Shown: one piece after another, positions 19,304 to 28,139 of the stretch
Position numbering within the stretch: the first letter of the stretch is position 1
Layout: each line of letters begins with the position of its first letter
IMG/VR virus record: IMGVR_UViG_3300028835_001459
Location: 1-37,448 of that record
Source of the DNA: a virus
Length of the DNA: 37,448 nt
Strand: one strand, 5' to 3'
Notes under the pieces: model-generated
Told to the model about the DNA's origin: nothing
Database searches by the model: none
What the model saw: the letters and a program-made list of their open reading frames with translations, nothing else
Translations under genes and position numbers: made by a program

Positions 19304-20137
19304 ATGAGAGGGAAAGGGGCTGTATTGGAGGATATTAGGGTAGATGCTGCGATACAAACTAATGCAACGTCTAGTTCTTTATACTCAGGGAGTTATAGCA
19401 TAAAAGGAGTTCATAGAGTATCTGTTCATTGCGTTGTTGGTGCAATTCCGGCAACCGGCGGGCAAATTGATTTTAGTATTGTGGGAGGGAACGCTACTGA
19501 GGGGGTTTCTTCCTATGTAGCAATAACTAATGCCACACTAGCGATTGGTACTTCCAGTACAGCCGGTGTGATAAGTAAATGCCTAAAAGGTAGAATCTCT
19601 GTTTTGGGCTCTGCAATGACCACGGCTGTCAGAACAATTAAGGTGGATGGTATTACTTTTCATGGCGCCAGTAATGCCACTTATGCTACGTCCTTGACTG
19701 CTACGGCTTTTGGATTCATCGGGGCCGGGGCTGCCTCTGCTGTGGCAAAAAGTTTAACCACTGCAATTCAGGCTCATGCCACGAATATTAATGCTACATT
19801 TAGTAATACGGGCGCTACTGTAGCGTATGTAGATGTTGAATACAAGCCGGAAGTCCTAAAAAGCAGTGGTTTAAATATTACCGTAACAGCCCAGACGACG
19901 GTAGGTAACGATACCGGGTCATTTATGGCGAACGCGCAGTTAAGTCAAGGCATAATTTCTTTTGACGCCGCCGATCTAATCAGCACAAATACGTCATACA
20001 CAAATTTTGGTGTATTGTGCCATTGCACACTCTCAAGCGCAATCCCTGTGTCAGTTAATATTTTTAGAGATGTAGCGTATCTCGGATCTTTTCAGGGATT
20101 TCATAAAAAAGACATAAGTACCTCTGGGGCAATCTAA
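19304..20137 (+). CDS. Probable virion protein next to capsid (decoration or head fibre), 277 aa
   Basis: AAAGGAGG precedes the ATG. Very rich in Ala, Thr, Ser and Gly with alternating strands (SVHCVVGAIPATGGQIDFSI), like phage surface and fibre proteins. No signal peptide. Its place right after the major capsid gene suggests a decoration role. No specific family recognised. Confidence 0.6.
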   Translation: MRGKGAVLEDIRVDAAIQTNATSSSLYSGSYSIKGVHRVSVHCVVGAIPATGGQIDFSIVGGNATEGVSSYVAITNATLAIGTSSTAGVISKCLKGRISVLGSAMTTAVRTIKVDGITFHGASNATYATSLTATAFGFIGAGAASAVAKSLTTAIQAHATNINATFSNTGATVAYVDVEYKPEVLKSSGLNITVTAQTTVGNDTGSFMANAQLSQGIISFDAADLISTNTSYTNFGVLCHCTLSSAIPVSVNIFRDVAYLGSFQGFHKKDISTSGAI

Positions 20138-20142
20138 ATAAG

Positions 20143-20206
20143 TTGGGGGGGGATATGGTCCCTGCTGTGGGTTTCCATAACCCCCGGCGGGGGCCACCCC
20201 CCACAA
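20143..20206 (+). repeat. GC-rich multi-hairpin between structural genes
   Basis: TTGGGGGGGG (20143-20152) and CCCCCCACAA (20197-20206) can pair as an outer stem. TATGG/CCATA and CCCCC-GGC-GGGGG form inner hairpins. In an AT-rich genome this is striking. No T-run follows, so it is not a standard terminator. It may protect or cleave the late mRNA, or pause transcription. Confidence 0.55.
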
Positions 20207-20224
20207 TTACTATAAGGAGAAATT

Positions 20225-20395
20225 ATGGAAACTCATACTACCTTTAAATTCAGCTTAGATGAACGCGTAAAGACACTCTTTGAAGAATTAGGAGTAATAA
20301 GTATGCTGGGTTTTGATGAGAGCGGGAATGTATATTATGTTAAAACTAAAGACAAGGAAGGCTGGTATAAAGAAAAACATTTAAGCCTTATATAA
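20225..20395 (+). CDS. Hypothetical protein, 56 aa
   Basis: ATG 20225 behind AAGGAG. The product METHTTFKFSLDERVKTLFE continues to a beta hairpin (GFDESGNVYYVKTKDKEGWY). No family recognised. It lies within the structural operon. Confidence 0.65.
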   Translation: METHTTFKFSLDERVKTLFEELGVISMLGFDESGNVYYVKTKDKEGWYKEKHLSLI

Positions 20396-20454
20396 CATTA
20401 ACAAAGATTTATTAATTAAACATAATAATTAATTTAAGAAAGGGAAAAAGGGTT

Positions 20455-21183
20455 ATGGAAAGAAAGCACGATAAAGTTGTGATTGTCGGCTGTTCGGACA
20501 GTAAGAGCGAAACGCCGTGGGATGACAAAGACTGTGAATTCTGGGGAGTTAATAATCTATTTTTAACTCTACCGGACAAACCTTGGAGCCGGTGGTTTGA
20601 GATCCACCCCTTTGAGTGTAAAAACAATCTTTATTCCAGAAGGTGGAAATATGATTTTAGGGGCCAGAAAGTAAATGATTACATAGCAGGCCTAGGGAAA
20701 TTAAAATGTCCTGTTTATATGCAGCAAAAATGGGACATTGTCCCAACATCAACAGAATATCCCATCAAAGATATAACCGAAGACTTCGGAAGATATTTCA
20801 CCAATACCATTAGCTATGAAATTGCCCTAGCTATTTATATGCAATTCAAGGAGATTGGTATTTATGGTGTGGATATGGCTGTAGACTCCGAATATCATCA
20901 CCAAAGACCCTCGTGTGAATTTTTTCTCGGCATAGCACTAGGAAAAGGAATTAACATAAATATTCCTGACGAAGCCGATCTCGTTAAGACCAGATTTTTA
21001 TATGGTTATGAAGAAAAACAAGAAGATGCATGGATGAAAAAAGTAAAGAATCAAGCAATGTCTATGCAACAAAGAATGGTAAAATCACAACAAGTTGTAA
21101 TGAACGAACAAAGGAAAGTGGATCAGTACACGGGGGCGATTTCGGCGTGCAATGAGCAAATTAAAATATGGAAGAGTTTATGA
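20455..21183 (+). CDS. Rossmann-like protein in the head module, 242 aa
   Basis: GAAAGGG precedes the ATG. The N-terminus has a strand-Gly-Cys-Ser motif (KVVIVGCSDSKSETPWDDKD) resembling the start of a Rossmann-like domain, followed by WFEIHPFE and EIGIYGVDMA. The C-terminal third is a long helix. Proteins of this general type occur in head modules of some phages and may relate to the MptE/DUF115 group, but I am not certain. Overlaps the next gene by ATGA. Confidence 0.5.
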   Translation: MERKHDKVVIVGCSDSKSETPWDDKDCEFWGVNNLFLTLPDKPWSRWFEIHPFECKNNLYSRRWKYDFRGQKVNDYIAGLGKLKCPVYMQQKWDIVPTSTEYPIKDITEDFGRYFTNTISYEIALAIYMQFKEIGIYGVDMAVDSEYHHQRPSCEFFLGIALGKGININIPDEADLVKTRFLYGYEEKQEDAWMKKVKNQAMSMQQRMVKSQQVVMNEQRKVDQYTGAISACNEQIKIWKSL

Positions 21184-21413
21184 TTAAAGTACAAATCGTT
21201 ACACCTTGTATAAATCAAGATGACAAAAAAAGGCTTAGAACGGGCCAGATTGTTAATCTCTCCGAGATGGAGGCCTCCAGACATCTTGCCGAAGGAAATG
21301 CGAAGATTCCCTTGCGTAAAGTTAATAGACCTATTGAGACTCAGATGACAACTCCGCTCGAAAATCGAGGTATTGTAAATGCCCAGACAAAAAGGGATAA
21401 AAATAGAGAGTGA
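21180..21413 (+). CDS. Hypothetical protein, 77 aa
   Basis: Starts at ATG 21180, overlapping the upstream stop (ATGA). IVNLSEMEASRHLAEGNAKI resembles the small phage proteins found before head-tail connectors, with a Leu-Ser-x-x-Glu-Ala-x-x-Leu-x-x-Gly pattern. The tail is basic and polar. No function assigned. Confidence 0.6.
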   Translation: MIKVQIVTPCINQDDKKRLRTGQIVNLSEMEASRHLAEGNAKIPLRKVNRPIETQMTTPLENRGIVNAQTKRDKNRE

Positions 21414-21618
21414 CACTTTTTTGCACTTATCAACAAATGATCAAATTGCGGCAATATTCAATAATCTGCTTTGTGTTGATGAACGCATTGACCATCTTGA
21501 AAAAAAGATCAACAAAAAATTGAGGATTAGCGCTTTTCTTACCTTTATTGGCGCTTTTATGGGCGGATTTTGCGCCTATTTTTCAGGCGGTAAGCTTATC
21601 CCTCGGTTTATAAAATAA
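21379..21618 (+). CDS. Small membrane protein, possible holin-like
   Basis: 79 aa. A helix (DQIAAIFNNLLCVDERIDHL) is followed by a basic stretch and one membrane segment (residues about 50-68, ISAFLTFIGAFMGGFCAYF). Overlaps the upstream gene by 35 nt. A one-segment protein with an N-terminal coiled coil can be a holin or a tail-associated membrane protein. No family recognised. Confidence 0.5.
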   Translation: MPRQKGIKIESDTFLHLSTNDQIAAIFNNLLCVDERIDHLEKKINKKLRISAFLTFIGAFMGGFCAYFSGGKLIPRFIK

Positions 21619-21626
21619 GGAACGTC

Positions 21627-22226
21627 ATGTTTCAAGGAAGATCATTATCGGTTACATCGAGAGGAACTACTGAGGCTATCTCGGTTGATGAGGTCAAGTC
21701 CCATCTTAAAATCCAAACCACGGCTGAAGATGCATTACTGAATATATATATTAAAGCAGTCAGCCGTCAGGCAGAAAATTATTTAAAAAGATCAATAATA
21801 CCAACGAATTATAGACTATCTTTAGATTCGTTCCCTTCTGAGATAGTCCTTCCACGGTCCCCTCCGCTCTCCACTGTATCCACGGATATCACCGTCTCTT
21901 TTATACCCACATCCGGAGGGGTATCATGTGTTGTTGATTCATCAAATTATGAAATAGATCGTAATATCGTCCCTTGTAGAATATATTTAGGATATTCTAC
22001 AAGCTGGCCGTCAAATGTGAGAACATATAAAAATGTTGTAACTGTAGACTATGTATCAGGGTGGCAAACCTCCGTAACGCCTGAAGAAATCAAGTTATGG
22101 TTAATGGAGAAAGTCGGTATTTACCATAAATATCGTATCCCTATTAACGAAGGCGACAGACTGCAAAATTTACGCAGAGATTTTATTGATGGTTTGGTGG
22201 ATGATTATATAATCTACGATCTATAA
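21627..22226 (+). CDS. Head-tail connector, gp6-like adaptor
   Basis: 199 aa. ISVDEVKSHLKIQTTAEDAL and NIYIKAVSRQAENYLKRSI are the signature of the HK97 gp6-like / DNA-packaging adaptor family, followed by the beta domain (RLSLDSFPSEIVLPRSPPLS). It binds under the portal. Confidence 0.88.
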   Translation: MFQGRSLSVTSRGTTEAISVDEVKSHLKIQTTAEDALLNIYIKAVSRQAENYLKRSIIPTNYRLSLDSFPSEIVLPRSPPLSTVSTDITVSFIPTSGGVSCVVDSSNYEIDRNIVPCRIYLGYSTSWPSNVRTYKNVVTVDYVSGWQTSVTPEEIKLWLMEKVGIYHKYRIPINEGDRLQNLRRDFIDGLVDDYIIYDL

Positions 22227-22253
22227 GCGTTCCATAAAAACAAGGATAAAAAA

Positions 22254-22577
22254 ATGAATGCCGGTGAGCTCGATAATTTAATCAATGTTCTTTCCCCGAA
22301 AAGTACAGCGAGAAGCACAGACGGCGGGAAAATATTTACCTATACCACAACAATTGAAAATCTTTGGGCAAAGGTTGAACCGGTTGAAGGTAAAGAAATA
22401 TTCCTACAGAACCAGAGATATTACGATGTGGATATGAAGTTCACAGCACGCTATACCTCTGTGATCAATACAAAACAAGTGATTGCATGCGATGGTAATA
22501 TATTTGAAATCCAGGGGCTTATAGATGTCGATTACGCGCACACCGATTTGTTAATTTTAGGTAGAAATTTGGAATAA
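22254..22577 (+). CDS. Head closure (head-tail joining) protein, SPP1 gp16-like
   Basis: 107 aa. Starts with the typical AGELDNLINVLSPKSTARST, then WAKVEPVEGKE and the C-terminal FEIQGLIDVDYAHTDLLILG. It seals the connector after packaging. Confidence 0.88.
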   Translation: MNAGELDNLINVLSPKSTARSTDGGKIFTYTTTIENLWAKVEPVEGKEIFLQNQRYYDVDMKFTARYTSVINTKQVIACDGNIFEIQGLIDVDYAHTDLLILGRNLE

Positions 22578-22586
22578 TAAATTATT

Positions 22587-23108
22587 ATGATTCAAAGCTT
22601 TCCGGGCTATAGAATTACTATTAAAGTTGAAGGGTTAAAGGCTTTAAGCGACCGGCTAAAAAAAATTAGCGCTATCGCTCAAACAGATGGGGCGATTGCT
22701 ATGACAAAAAAGGGGGCGCTGGTTTTTGCGAAAGCTGCGAGAAAAACCGTACCGGTCAAAAGGGGTATCTTGCTAAAAAGTATTGCGATTCGGAGATTTC
22801 GTAAAGTTCCTAAAACTAGGTTTGTTTATCTAGTCGGCAATACGGTAGGTAAACGAGCCAAGTATGACGGCTGGTATGGACGGCTGGTGGAGTTCGGCAC
22901 AGCTCCGCACGAAATCAAAGTAAAACGAAAGAAGATTTTAAGAACAAAAGAAGGTATTTTCCTTGGAGTTAAAGTGCAACATCCCGGAGCCAGGGCAAAG
23001 CCATGGTTGAAATTGGCCTTTGATAAAACTTGGCGTCAAGCATTAAGAGAAATGCAAAAAAAGTATAAAAACTTTGTTGAGTTAAAGGAACGGCCTAGTG
23101 TCCATTGA
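22587..23108 (+). CDS. HK97 gp10-like tail/neck protein
   Basis: 173 aa. IKVEGLKALSDRLKKIS, KTVPVKRGILLKSI and YGRLVEFGTAPH are family marks (the last is GxxxEFGT). Acts in neck or tail completion. Its last 11 nt overlap the next gene. Confidence 0.87.
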   Translation: MIQSFPGYRITIKVEGLKALSDRLKKISAIAQTDGAIAMTKKGALVFAKAARKTVPVKRGILLKSIAIRRFRKVPKTRFVYLVGNTVGKRAKYDGWYGRLVEFGTAPHEIKVKRKKILRTKEGIFLGVKVQHPGARAKPWLKLAFDKTWRQALREMQKKYKNFVELKERPSVH

Positions 23109-23472
23109 AGAAAAACTATTTAAGGTCTTGACAACTAGCACGGTTATTAATACAAAGGTCAGCACTGCGAATATTAATCCGGATCATCGCAACCAGGATG
23201 ACAGCCTGCCCGCAATTGATTACCAGCGAACCGGCGGACATAGGGTAGTTCACTTGGGAGGATATGCGGGTTTAGAGAACGGCCATTATAATGTCAATAT
23301 CTATACCTCGGATATTGACAGCCGAAGGGTAATAGGCGAGGCTGTAATAGAGGCAATGAGTAGCTCTGTTGAATTCTCTGCACAGACGTTTAGTTCACCG
23401 ATTGATGACTTTGATGATGAATTAAACCAATTCATAAGAACCTTAGAGTTCTCGATCTGGAATCGGGAGTAA
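23098..23472 (+). CDS. Tail completion protein, DUF3168-like
   Basis: 124 aa, GTG start overlapping the upstream gene. SIEEKLFKVLTTSTVINTKV, then LPAIDYQRTGG and VNIYTSDIDSRRVIGEAVIE, fit DUF3168 / tail terminator proteins that cap the tail tube. Confidence 0.8.
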   Translation: MSIEEKLFKVLTTSTVINTKVSTANINPDHRNQDDSLPAIDYQRTGGHRVVHLGGYAGLENGHYNVNIYTSDIDSRRVIGEAVIEAMSSSVEFSAQTFSSPIDDFDDELNQFIRTLEFSIWNRE

Positions 23473-23481
23473 GGAGGAAAT

Positions 23482-23898
23482 ATGGCTATTGAAGCTCAGG
23501 GAACTAGATTTTTTTGGTCTACGAGCACCGCTGTCTCGTCAGCCCAAGAGATAGGAGAGGTAAAGGATTTTTCAGGGCCGGGCGGCGGGGCTGCTGTAAT
23601 TGATGTAACTCATTTACAGTCAACCGCTAAAGAAAAATTGATAGGTCTCCGGGACGAGGGGCAATTAACCATGTCGGTCAATTTTAACGCCACGGATGTC
23701 GGGCAAATAGCATTAAAAAGCGATAGGGCTACACGCACCAAAAGAAAAGCTCTGATAAAGTTTAATGATGCGGCAACTAATTGTGCCGTATTCGATGCCT
23801 ATTGTCTCTTGTACCAGGTAACGGGAGCTGTTGACGATAGTATAGCCGCCAGTATTACTTTAGAGATTGATGGCGCTGTGACACACACAACGGCCTAG
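23482..23898 (+). CDS. Tail tube protein, copy 1
   Basis: 138 aa behind AAGGAGG. EIGEVKDFSGPGGGAAVIDV and GLRDEGQLTMSVNFNA are typical of siphophage major tail proteins. A longer relative with the same core follows at 24166. Ends in ITLEIDGAVTHTTA, the usual tube-protein C-terminus. Confidence 0.85.
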   Translation: MAIEAQGTRFFWSTSTAVSSAQEIGEVKDFSGPGGGAAVIDVTHLQSTAKEKLIGLRDEGQLTMSVNFNATDVGQIALKSDRATRTKRKALIKFNDAATNCAVFDAYCLLYQVTGAVDDSIAASITLEIDGAVTHTTA

Positions 23899-23910
23899 AT
23901 ATAAAAAAGG

Positions 23911-24126
23911 ATGGTACGTCTGTTTATTGTCAAAAGCGGGAGTGGATATTTTATAAAATTTATAAGGGATCAGCCTTATTGTGTTAGCGATCCTCTTTTA
24001 GCAACTAGACTTGACCTAGGGAAAGCAAATAAAACTATACGGAAGCTAAATAATCTCGGCTTTGGCACAGAGTTGGTTAAGCTTAAGTTTAGTCAAAGGT
24101 CTTTGGCGATAATTAATATTAAATAA
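23911..24126 (+). CDS. Hypothetical protein between the two tail tube genes
   Basis: 71 aa, basic. VRLFIVKSGSGYFIKFIRDQ forms a strand pair, then a helix-strand. No family recognised. The start has only AAAAAGG upstream. Confidence 0.5.
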   Translation: MVRLFIVKSGSGYFIKFIRDQPYCVSDPLLATRLDLGKANKTIRKLNNLGFGTELVKLKFSQRSLAIINIK

Positions 24127-24165
24127 ATAATGAGTTTTTAAATAATTAACAAAGGAGGTGATGTT

Positions 24166-24828
24166 ATGGCCATGGAAGCGCAAGGGCTTAGAATAAGAAG
24201 GGCCTCTACCGTTACGGTTAATAGTTCGGCTGCAACTGCAATGGATATTCAAACAACCGTGATTGACTGTCCGGGGACAATTGATTTTGCCGCCTTGGGA
24301 TTTACAACCAATCATTGTATTAGATTCTCCTCAGTCGATACCGGTTTTTATCCCATAAAATCAGTGGTGACTACAGCTATTAATGTTTATGGTCCGATAT
24401 TAACAACAAACGCAACCGCTGATATCGTTATTACCGGACATTTAATGGAAGAGATTGGAGAGGTTAATGATTTTTCCGGTCCCGGTGGCGGGGCTGCGGT
24501 AATTGATATAACTCATTTACAATCAACGGCTAAGCAAAAATTGATAGGCCTGCGGGACGAAGGGCAATTGACCATGTCGGTAAACTATAACGCCACGGAC
24601 GCCGGGCAAGTCGGATTAAAAAATGATAGGGCGGCTCGCAGAAAAGGGTTGTTTGATATATTGTTTACCGATGCCCTTATTACCTCAACCTCATATCCTT
24701 CAAGATCATGGTTTGAGGCATATTGCCTGCTACATCAGATCACAGGGGCGGTTGACGATAAAATAAGCGCCAGTCTTACGCTTGAAATAACCGGGCCGGT
24801 TGTCGATTCGACAAGAATAAACGAATAG
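24166..24828 (+). CDS. Tail tube protein, copy 2, with inserted N-terminal region
   Basis: 220 aa behind AAAGGAGG. Residues about 102-150 repeat the core of copy 1 (EIGEVNDFSGPGGGAAVIDI, GLRDEGQLTMSVNYNA). The extra about 75 residues after the first 10 form a strand-rich insertion. This could be the main tube protein, with copy 1 a minor form, or the reverse. Confidence 0.85.
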   Translation: MAMEAQGLRIRRASTVTVNSSAATAMDIQTTVIDCPGTIDFAALGFTTNHCIRFSSVDTGFYPIKSVVTTAINVYGPILTTNATADIVITGHLMEEIGEVNDFSGPGGGAAVIDITHLQSTAKQKLIGLRDEGQLTMSVNYNATDAGQVGLKNDRAARRKGLFDILFTDALITSTSYPSRSWFEAYCLLHQITGAVDDKISASLTLEITGPVVDSTRINE

Positions 24829-24859
24829 TAGTGATTATCAACCTAAAGAAAGGAATTTT

Positions 24860-25246
24860 ATGGAAACTCAAATATTAACTAAAGAGATCCTCGATGTCGA
24901 TGATATTACTTTAGAAAAAGTAGTAATAAGCGAATGGGGGAAGTATTGCTTTGTCAAGGTAATGACAGCTAATGAACGGGCTAAATTTATTGCACGGGTA
25001 GGGGCCGCAACCGGCGACGTCCCTGTTGATTTAATGGAGGAAGTCGTAGTCTTGACTTGTACTAACGCTAAAGGCGAGCTTATATTTACCAATAAAGATA
25101 AAGCAAAGTTAAGCACTAAGTCCGGAATGGCATTGGAAAAGATTTTTAAAGCAGCATCCAAGCTAAACGGATTGAACAAGGAAGGAGTAGAACAAATCAA
25201 GGGGGAATCTCCACCAACTTCGAGCTTAGGTTCACCTTCCGGTTAG
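24860..25246 (+). CDS. Tail assembly chaperone, gpG-like
   Basis: 128 aa. Small helical protein placed between tail tube and tape measure, where gpG homologues lie. VISEWGKYCFVKVMTANERA is typical of tail-chaperone N-termini. It overlaps a second frame that lacks its own start, so a -1 frameshift product is expected. Confidence 0.75.
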   Translation: METQILTKEILDVDDITLEKVVISEWGKYCFVKVMTANERAKFIARVGAATGDVPVDLMEEVVVLTCTNAKGELIFTNKDKAKLSTKSGMALEKIFKAASKLNGLNKEGVEQIKGESPPTSSLGSPSG

Positions 25247-25428
25247 CTCGTGAGTTGGGAAAAACGGTTAAACAGCTAAGATCGGAAATGGATAGCCGTG
25301 AACTCGCTGGCTGGATAGCATTTTTTATGCTTGAAGATGAAAAACCGGAAGAGACGAAGCAAGATTTACAAGCTAAATTCAAGGCCATAGTGTCACAACA
25401 AAAAATAAAAAATGTACAGCATGGGTAA
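25201..25428 (+). CDS. Frameshift extension of the tail chaperone (gpGT-like)
   Basis: In the -1 frame from around 25201 the sequence is open to TAA 25426-25428 and encodes NFELRFTFRLARELGKTVKQ and onward (ELAGWIAFFMLEDEKPEET), which looks like the T domain of gpGT. No start codon is well placed. GGGGGAA at 25201-25207 (zero frame AAG GGG GAA) is a plausible slip site. The fusion would bind the tape measure during tail assembly. Confidence 0.65.
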   Translation, partial: GGISTNFELRFTFRLARELGKTVKQLRSEMDSRELAGWIAFFMLEDEKPEETKQDLQAKFKAIVSQQKIKNVQHG

Positions 25429-25436
25429 GAGGAAAT

Positions 25437-27767
25437 ATGCCACTTAAAGTAGGGTCCTTATATGTCAGTGTTGCATCAGATATAGCTAAGATATCCGGAG
25501 ACTTCGACCATCTGATTGATAAGGTTGGTTCTTTTGGTAAAGTAGTTAAAAAAAGTTTACAAATTGTAGGCCTTGGCATGGGGATACGTGAAATTTACCA
25601 CATGGGTCAGCAAACAGTTAAAACTATGTATAAAATCAAGCGCCTTGCGGAGGGCGTAGGGATGGCTACGGAGGACTTCGCAGGTTTTGCCTATATCGCA
25701 GATAAGCTTGATTTAAAGCTGAAGCATTTAGAGATAGGCTTCCGGAAATTATCGACTCAGATGAGTTTGGCACAAACAAAGGGCGGGGAAGCTGCAAAAA
25801 TATTCAAAGACTTAACTATTGATTTTCAAAACATGGATGGAACAATGAGGCCTCTCAAGGAAGTCTTCTTTGATATCTCGGATAGATTTAAAGGAATTGA
25901 AGACGGTGCGCTTAAAGCCTATTATGCGACTAAGCTTTTTGCTACAAGCGCAGGCGCTACTGGTGGTGGGCTGGAATTGGTAACTATGCTTAGCAGAGGA
26001 AGAGGTGTGCTTGAGGACTGGATCACTCTAGCTGAGAAGTTAGGCCTTACCTTTAAAGATGAGGTTGGTGAAAAAATTGAGAAGCTTAAAATGAGTTTCA
26101 AGGACTTGAAATCTATCGGCGTAGGAACTATGCGACAAGTAATTTCCGGAATGTCCGAAGACTTGATACAAATGGCAGAGGCATTGAAAATGCTATTTAA
26201 GCAGTCTGAAAAGGCGCGTATATTGGGTGAAGCGATAGGCTCCATAACTAAGGCAATAGCCCTGTCTTTTTTGGGGCTAACTGCTATTGCCAAGCTTGAA
26301 TTTGTTGTCCTTGAGGCCGGAATAATAAGGATTACAAAACTATATAACAGCCTTGTTGAAGAGATAAAGGAAAGTAAACTAGGCGCTTTTTTACAAAAAA
26401 AGTTTGCCTTTGAAATACCTACTATTAGCATTGATCCGGATTTTAAGGCTGAGGATGAAGTTATGGCGGTATTGGATAATATAAATGAGGCGCTTAAGAA
26501 ATTAAGCGAACCGGTTAAGATTGTGATAGATATTAAGGATAAAAAACCTTTAGACGTTATATCTACACAAATGGATAACTTTAGAAATAAGCTTAAGGAT
26601 TATATTGCCACTCTTAAGAGCGAGGCCTATATTCTCACCCTCACTAATGAACAGCAAGATGTATACAATCATCTTAAACGTGCAGGTTTCGAGCTGGACG
26701 AAAAGACCGGCGCTATTAAACAAAAGAATTTCCAGCATCAAGCTGATATAATCCTAAAGCTTGGTGAAGAGAACAGGGCGTTGACCAATGTAAAGGATTC
26801 TTTGCAAGCGCTTATCCCTGAGCAAGATAGGCTGGATCAATTATTAAAAGACTCTATCTCCGTATTTGAAAAAGGCAAGATTAATGCCCTTGAATATGCA
26901 AAGAGCATACAGGACCTTGCCTCACAATATAATATCATAGCTCAACAGCGGGAAATAAGCGGATTAAGTCTTGATATTGCCGGGATGGAAAAAGATATTG
27001 CACAAAACATGTACAGTCAAGTTACTATAGCTAAAAAAAGGCTTGAGCTGTTAAAAAAAGAATATAGTCTTAGAGATAGATATCTCGGTACCATGAAACA
27101 AGGTACCGAGGAACAAATAAGCCTTTACATGGAAGAAGTGGAAGTTATGGAGAAATTAAAGAAGCAGATGATTGATCAAGAAAACATTGTAAAGCAAAAT
27201 ACCTCGGCTATATACGGAATGCAAACAGCCTTAAGAACATATGTAGACGAACTGGCTAATATTGGACAGCAAACAGGGGACCTTATAGTCAATGTATTTA
27301 GAAAACTTGAAGATCAAATAATTGATTTCATTAAAACCGGAAAGGCAAGCTTCAAAGATATGGTTGATTATATTATTACCGAGCTAATGAGGATTACTCT
27401 AAGGCGAGCACTTATAAGGCCTATGGCGGATGTTCTTTTAGAAGGTATATCTTCCCCTGGCACCACTACCGCTCCGCCTCCATCCCCTACGATGGCAGCT
27501 CATAAAGGCGGCCTTGTGGGGCGGCGGCGCATGATACCCCAAGCTTATTATGATCATGCCCCTAGGCTTCATAAGGGCCTAAAAGCTAACGAAAGGCGGG
27601 TTATTATGGAAGTTGGCGAAGAGGTTACATCAAAAGAAAAAGTAGGCAAGGGAAGTGTTTCAATAGTAGTGCCTGTTACCATTGCGGAGCGTAATCCACG
27701 ACTAAGTTCCGACTTGCGCTCGGAAATAGAAGAGGCAACCGAACGGGTAGTTAGGAGGTATATGTAA
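25437..27767 (+). CDS. Tail tape measure protein
   Basis: 776 aa. The N-terminal hydrophobic and helical region (GSFGKVVKKSLQIVGLGMGI) and long coiled coils are typical. The C-terminal part (SFKDMVDYIITELMRITLRR) matches the lambda-type tape-measure end. At about 1.5 angstrom per residue the tail would be near 115 nm, a family rule and not measured here. Confidence 0.9.
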   Translation: MPLKVGSLYVSVASDIAKISGDFDHLIDKVGSFGKVVKKSLQIVGLGMGIREIYHMGQQTVKTMYKIKRLAEGVGMATEDFAGFAYIADKLDLKLKHLEIGFRKLSTQMSLAQTKGGEAAKIFKDLTIDFQNMDGTMRPLKEVFFDISDRFKGIEDGALKAYYATKLFATSAGATGGGLELVTMLSRGRGVLEDWITLAEKLGLTFKDEVGEKIEKLKMSFKDLKSIGVGTMRQVISGMSEDLIQMAEALKMLFKQSEKARILGEAIGSITKAIALSFLGLTAIAKLEFVVLEAGIIRITKLYNSLVEEIKESKLGAFLQKKFAFEIPTISIDPDFKAEDEVMAVLDNINEALKKLSEPVKIVIDIKDKKPLDVISTQMDNFRNKLKDYIATLKSEAYILTLTNEQQDVYNHLKRAGFELDEKTGAIKQKNFQHQADIILKLGEENRALTNVKDSLQALIPEQDRLDQLLKDSISVFEKGKINALEYAKSIQDLASQYNIIAQQREISGLSLDIAGMEKDIAQNMYSQVTIAKKRLELLKKEYSLRDRYLGTMKQGTEEQISLYMEEVEVMEKLKKQMIDQENIVKQNTSAIYGMQTALRTYVDELANIGQQTGDLIVNVFRKLEDQIIDFIKTGKASFKDMVDYIITELMRITLRRALIRPMADVLLEGISSPGTTTAPPPSPTMAAHKGGLVGRRRMIPQAYYDHAPRLHKGLKANERRVIMEVGEEVTSKEKVGKGSVSIVVPVTIAERNPRLSSDLRSEIEEATERVVRRYM

Positions 27768-28138
27768 TGATGGTATTATCCACAACTACATTTGCGCTTG
27801 ATCCCGGAAGTATGAAAATGCTGAAGGGGGATAAAATTAACGCTCATGTGCAAACATATTCGTCCGTTCAATATTTTTCATGGGGGACGGCAATTGTAGG
27901 TAAAACCATACCTCTTAAGTGGAACGCAATGCCCTCCACTATGTTTGATGCCTTAGATGCAGTTTATCAGTCAGACGTACAGGTTGTCTGGCAGCCTAAA
28001 CTTCATGGATCTACCGTTAACTATAATGTCGAAGTATTAAACTTAACCGGGGAATACTGGATATCGCAGGAATCCTCGGCAAATTATAATAGAATTAACT
28101 GTCAATTAGACTTACTCATAATGAGCGAGGTAACATGA
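27767..28138 (+). CDS. Minor tail protein, distal-tail type
   Basis: 123 aa; its start overlaps the tape-measure stop. Beta-rich throughout (YFSWGTAIVGKTIPLKWNAM, then VQVVWQPKLHGSTVNYNVEV). Its place between tape measure and hub suggests a distal-tail or gpM-like role. No exact family named. Confidence 0.65.
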   Translation: MMVLSTTTFALDPGSMKMLKGDKINAHVQTYSSVQYFSWGTAIVGKTIPLKWNAMPSTMFDALDAVYQSDVQVVWQPKLHGSTVNYNVEVLNLTGEYWISQESSANYNRINCQLDLLIMSEVT

Positions 28139-28139
28139 T

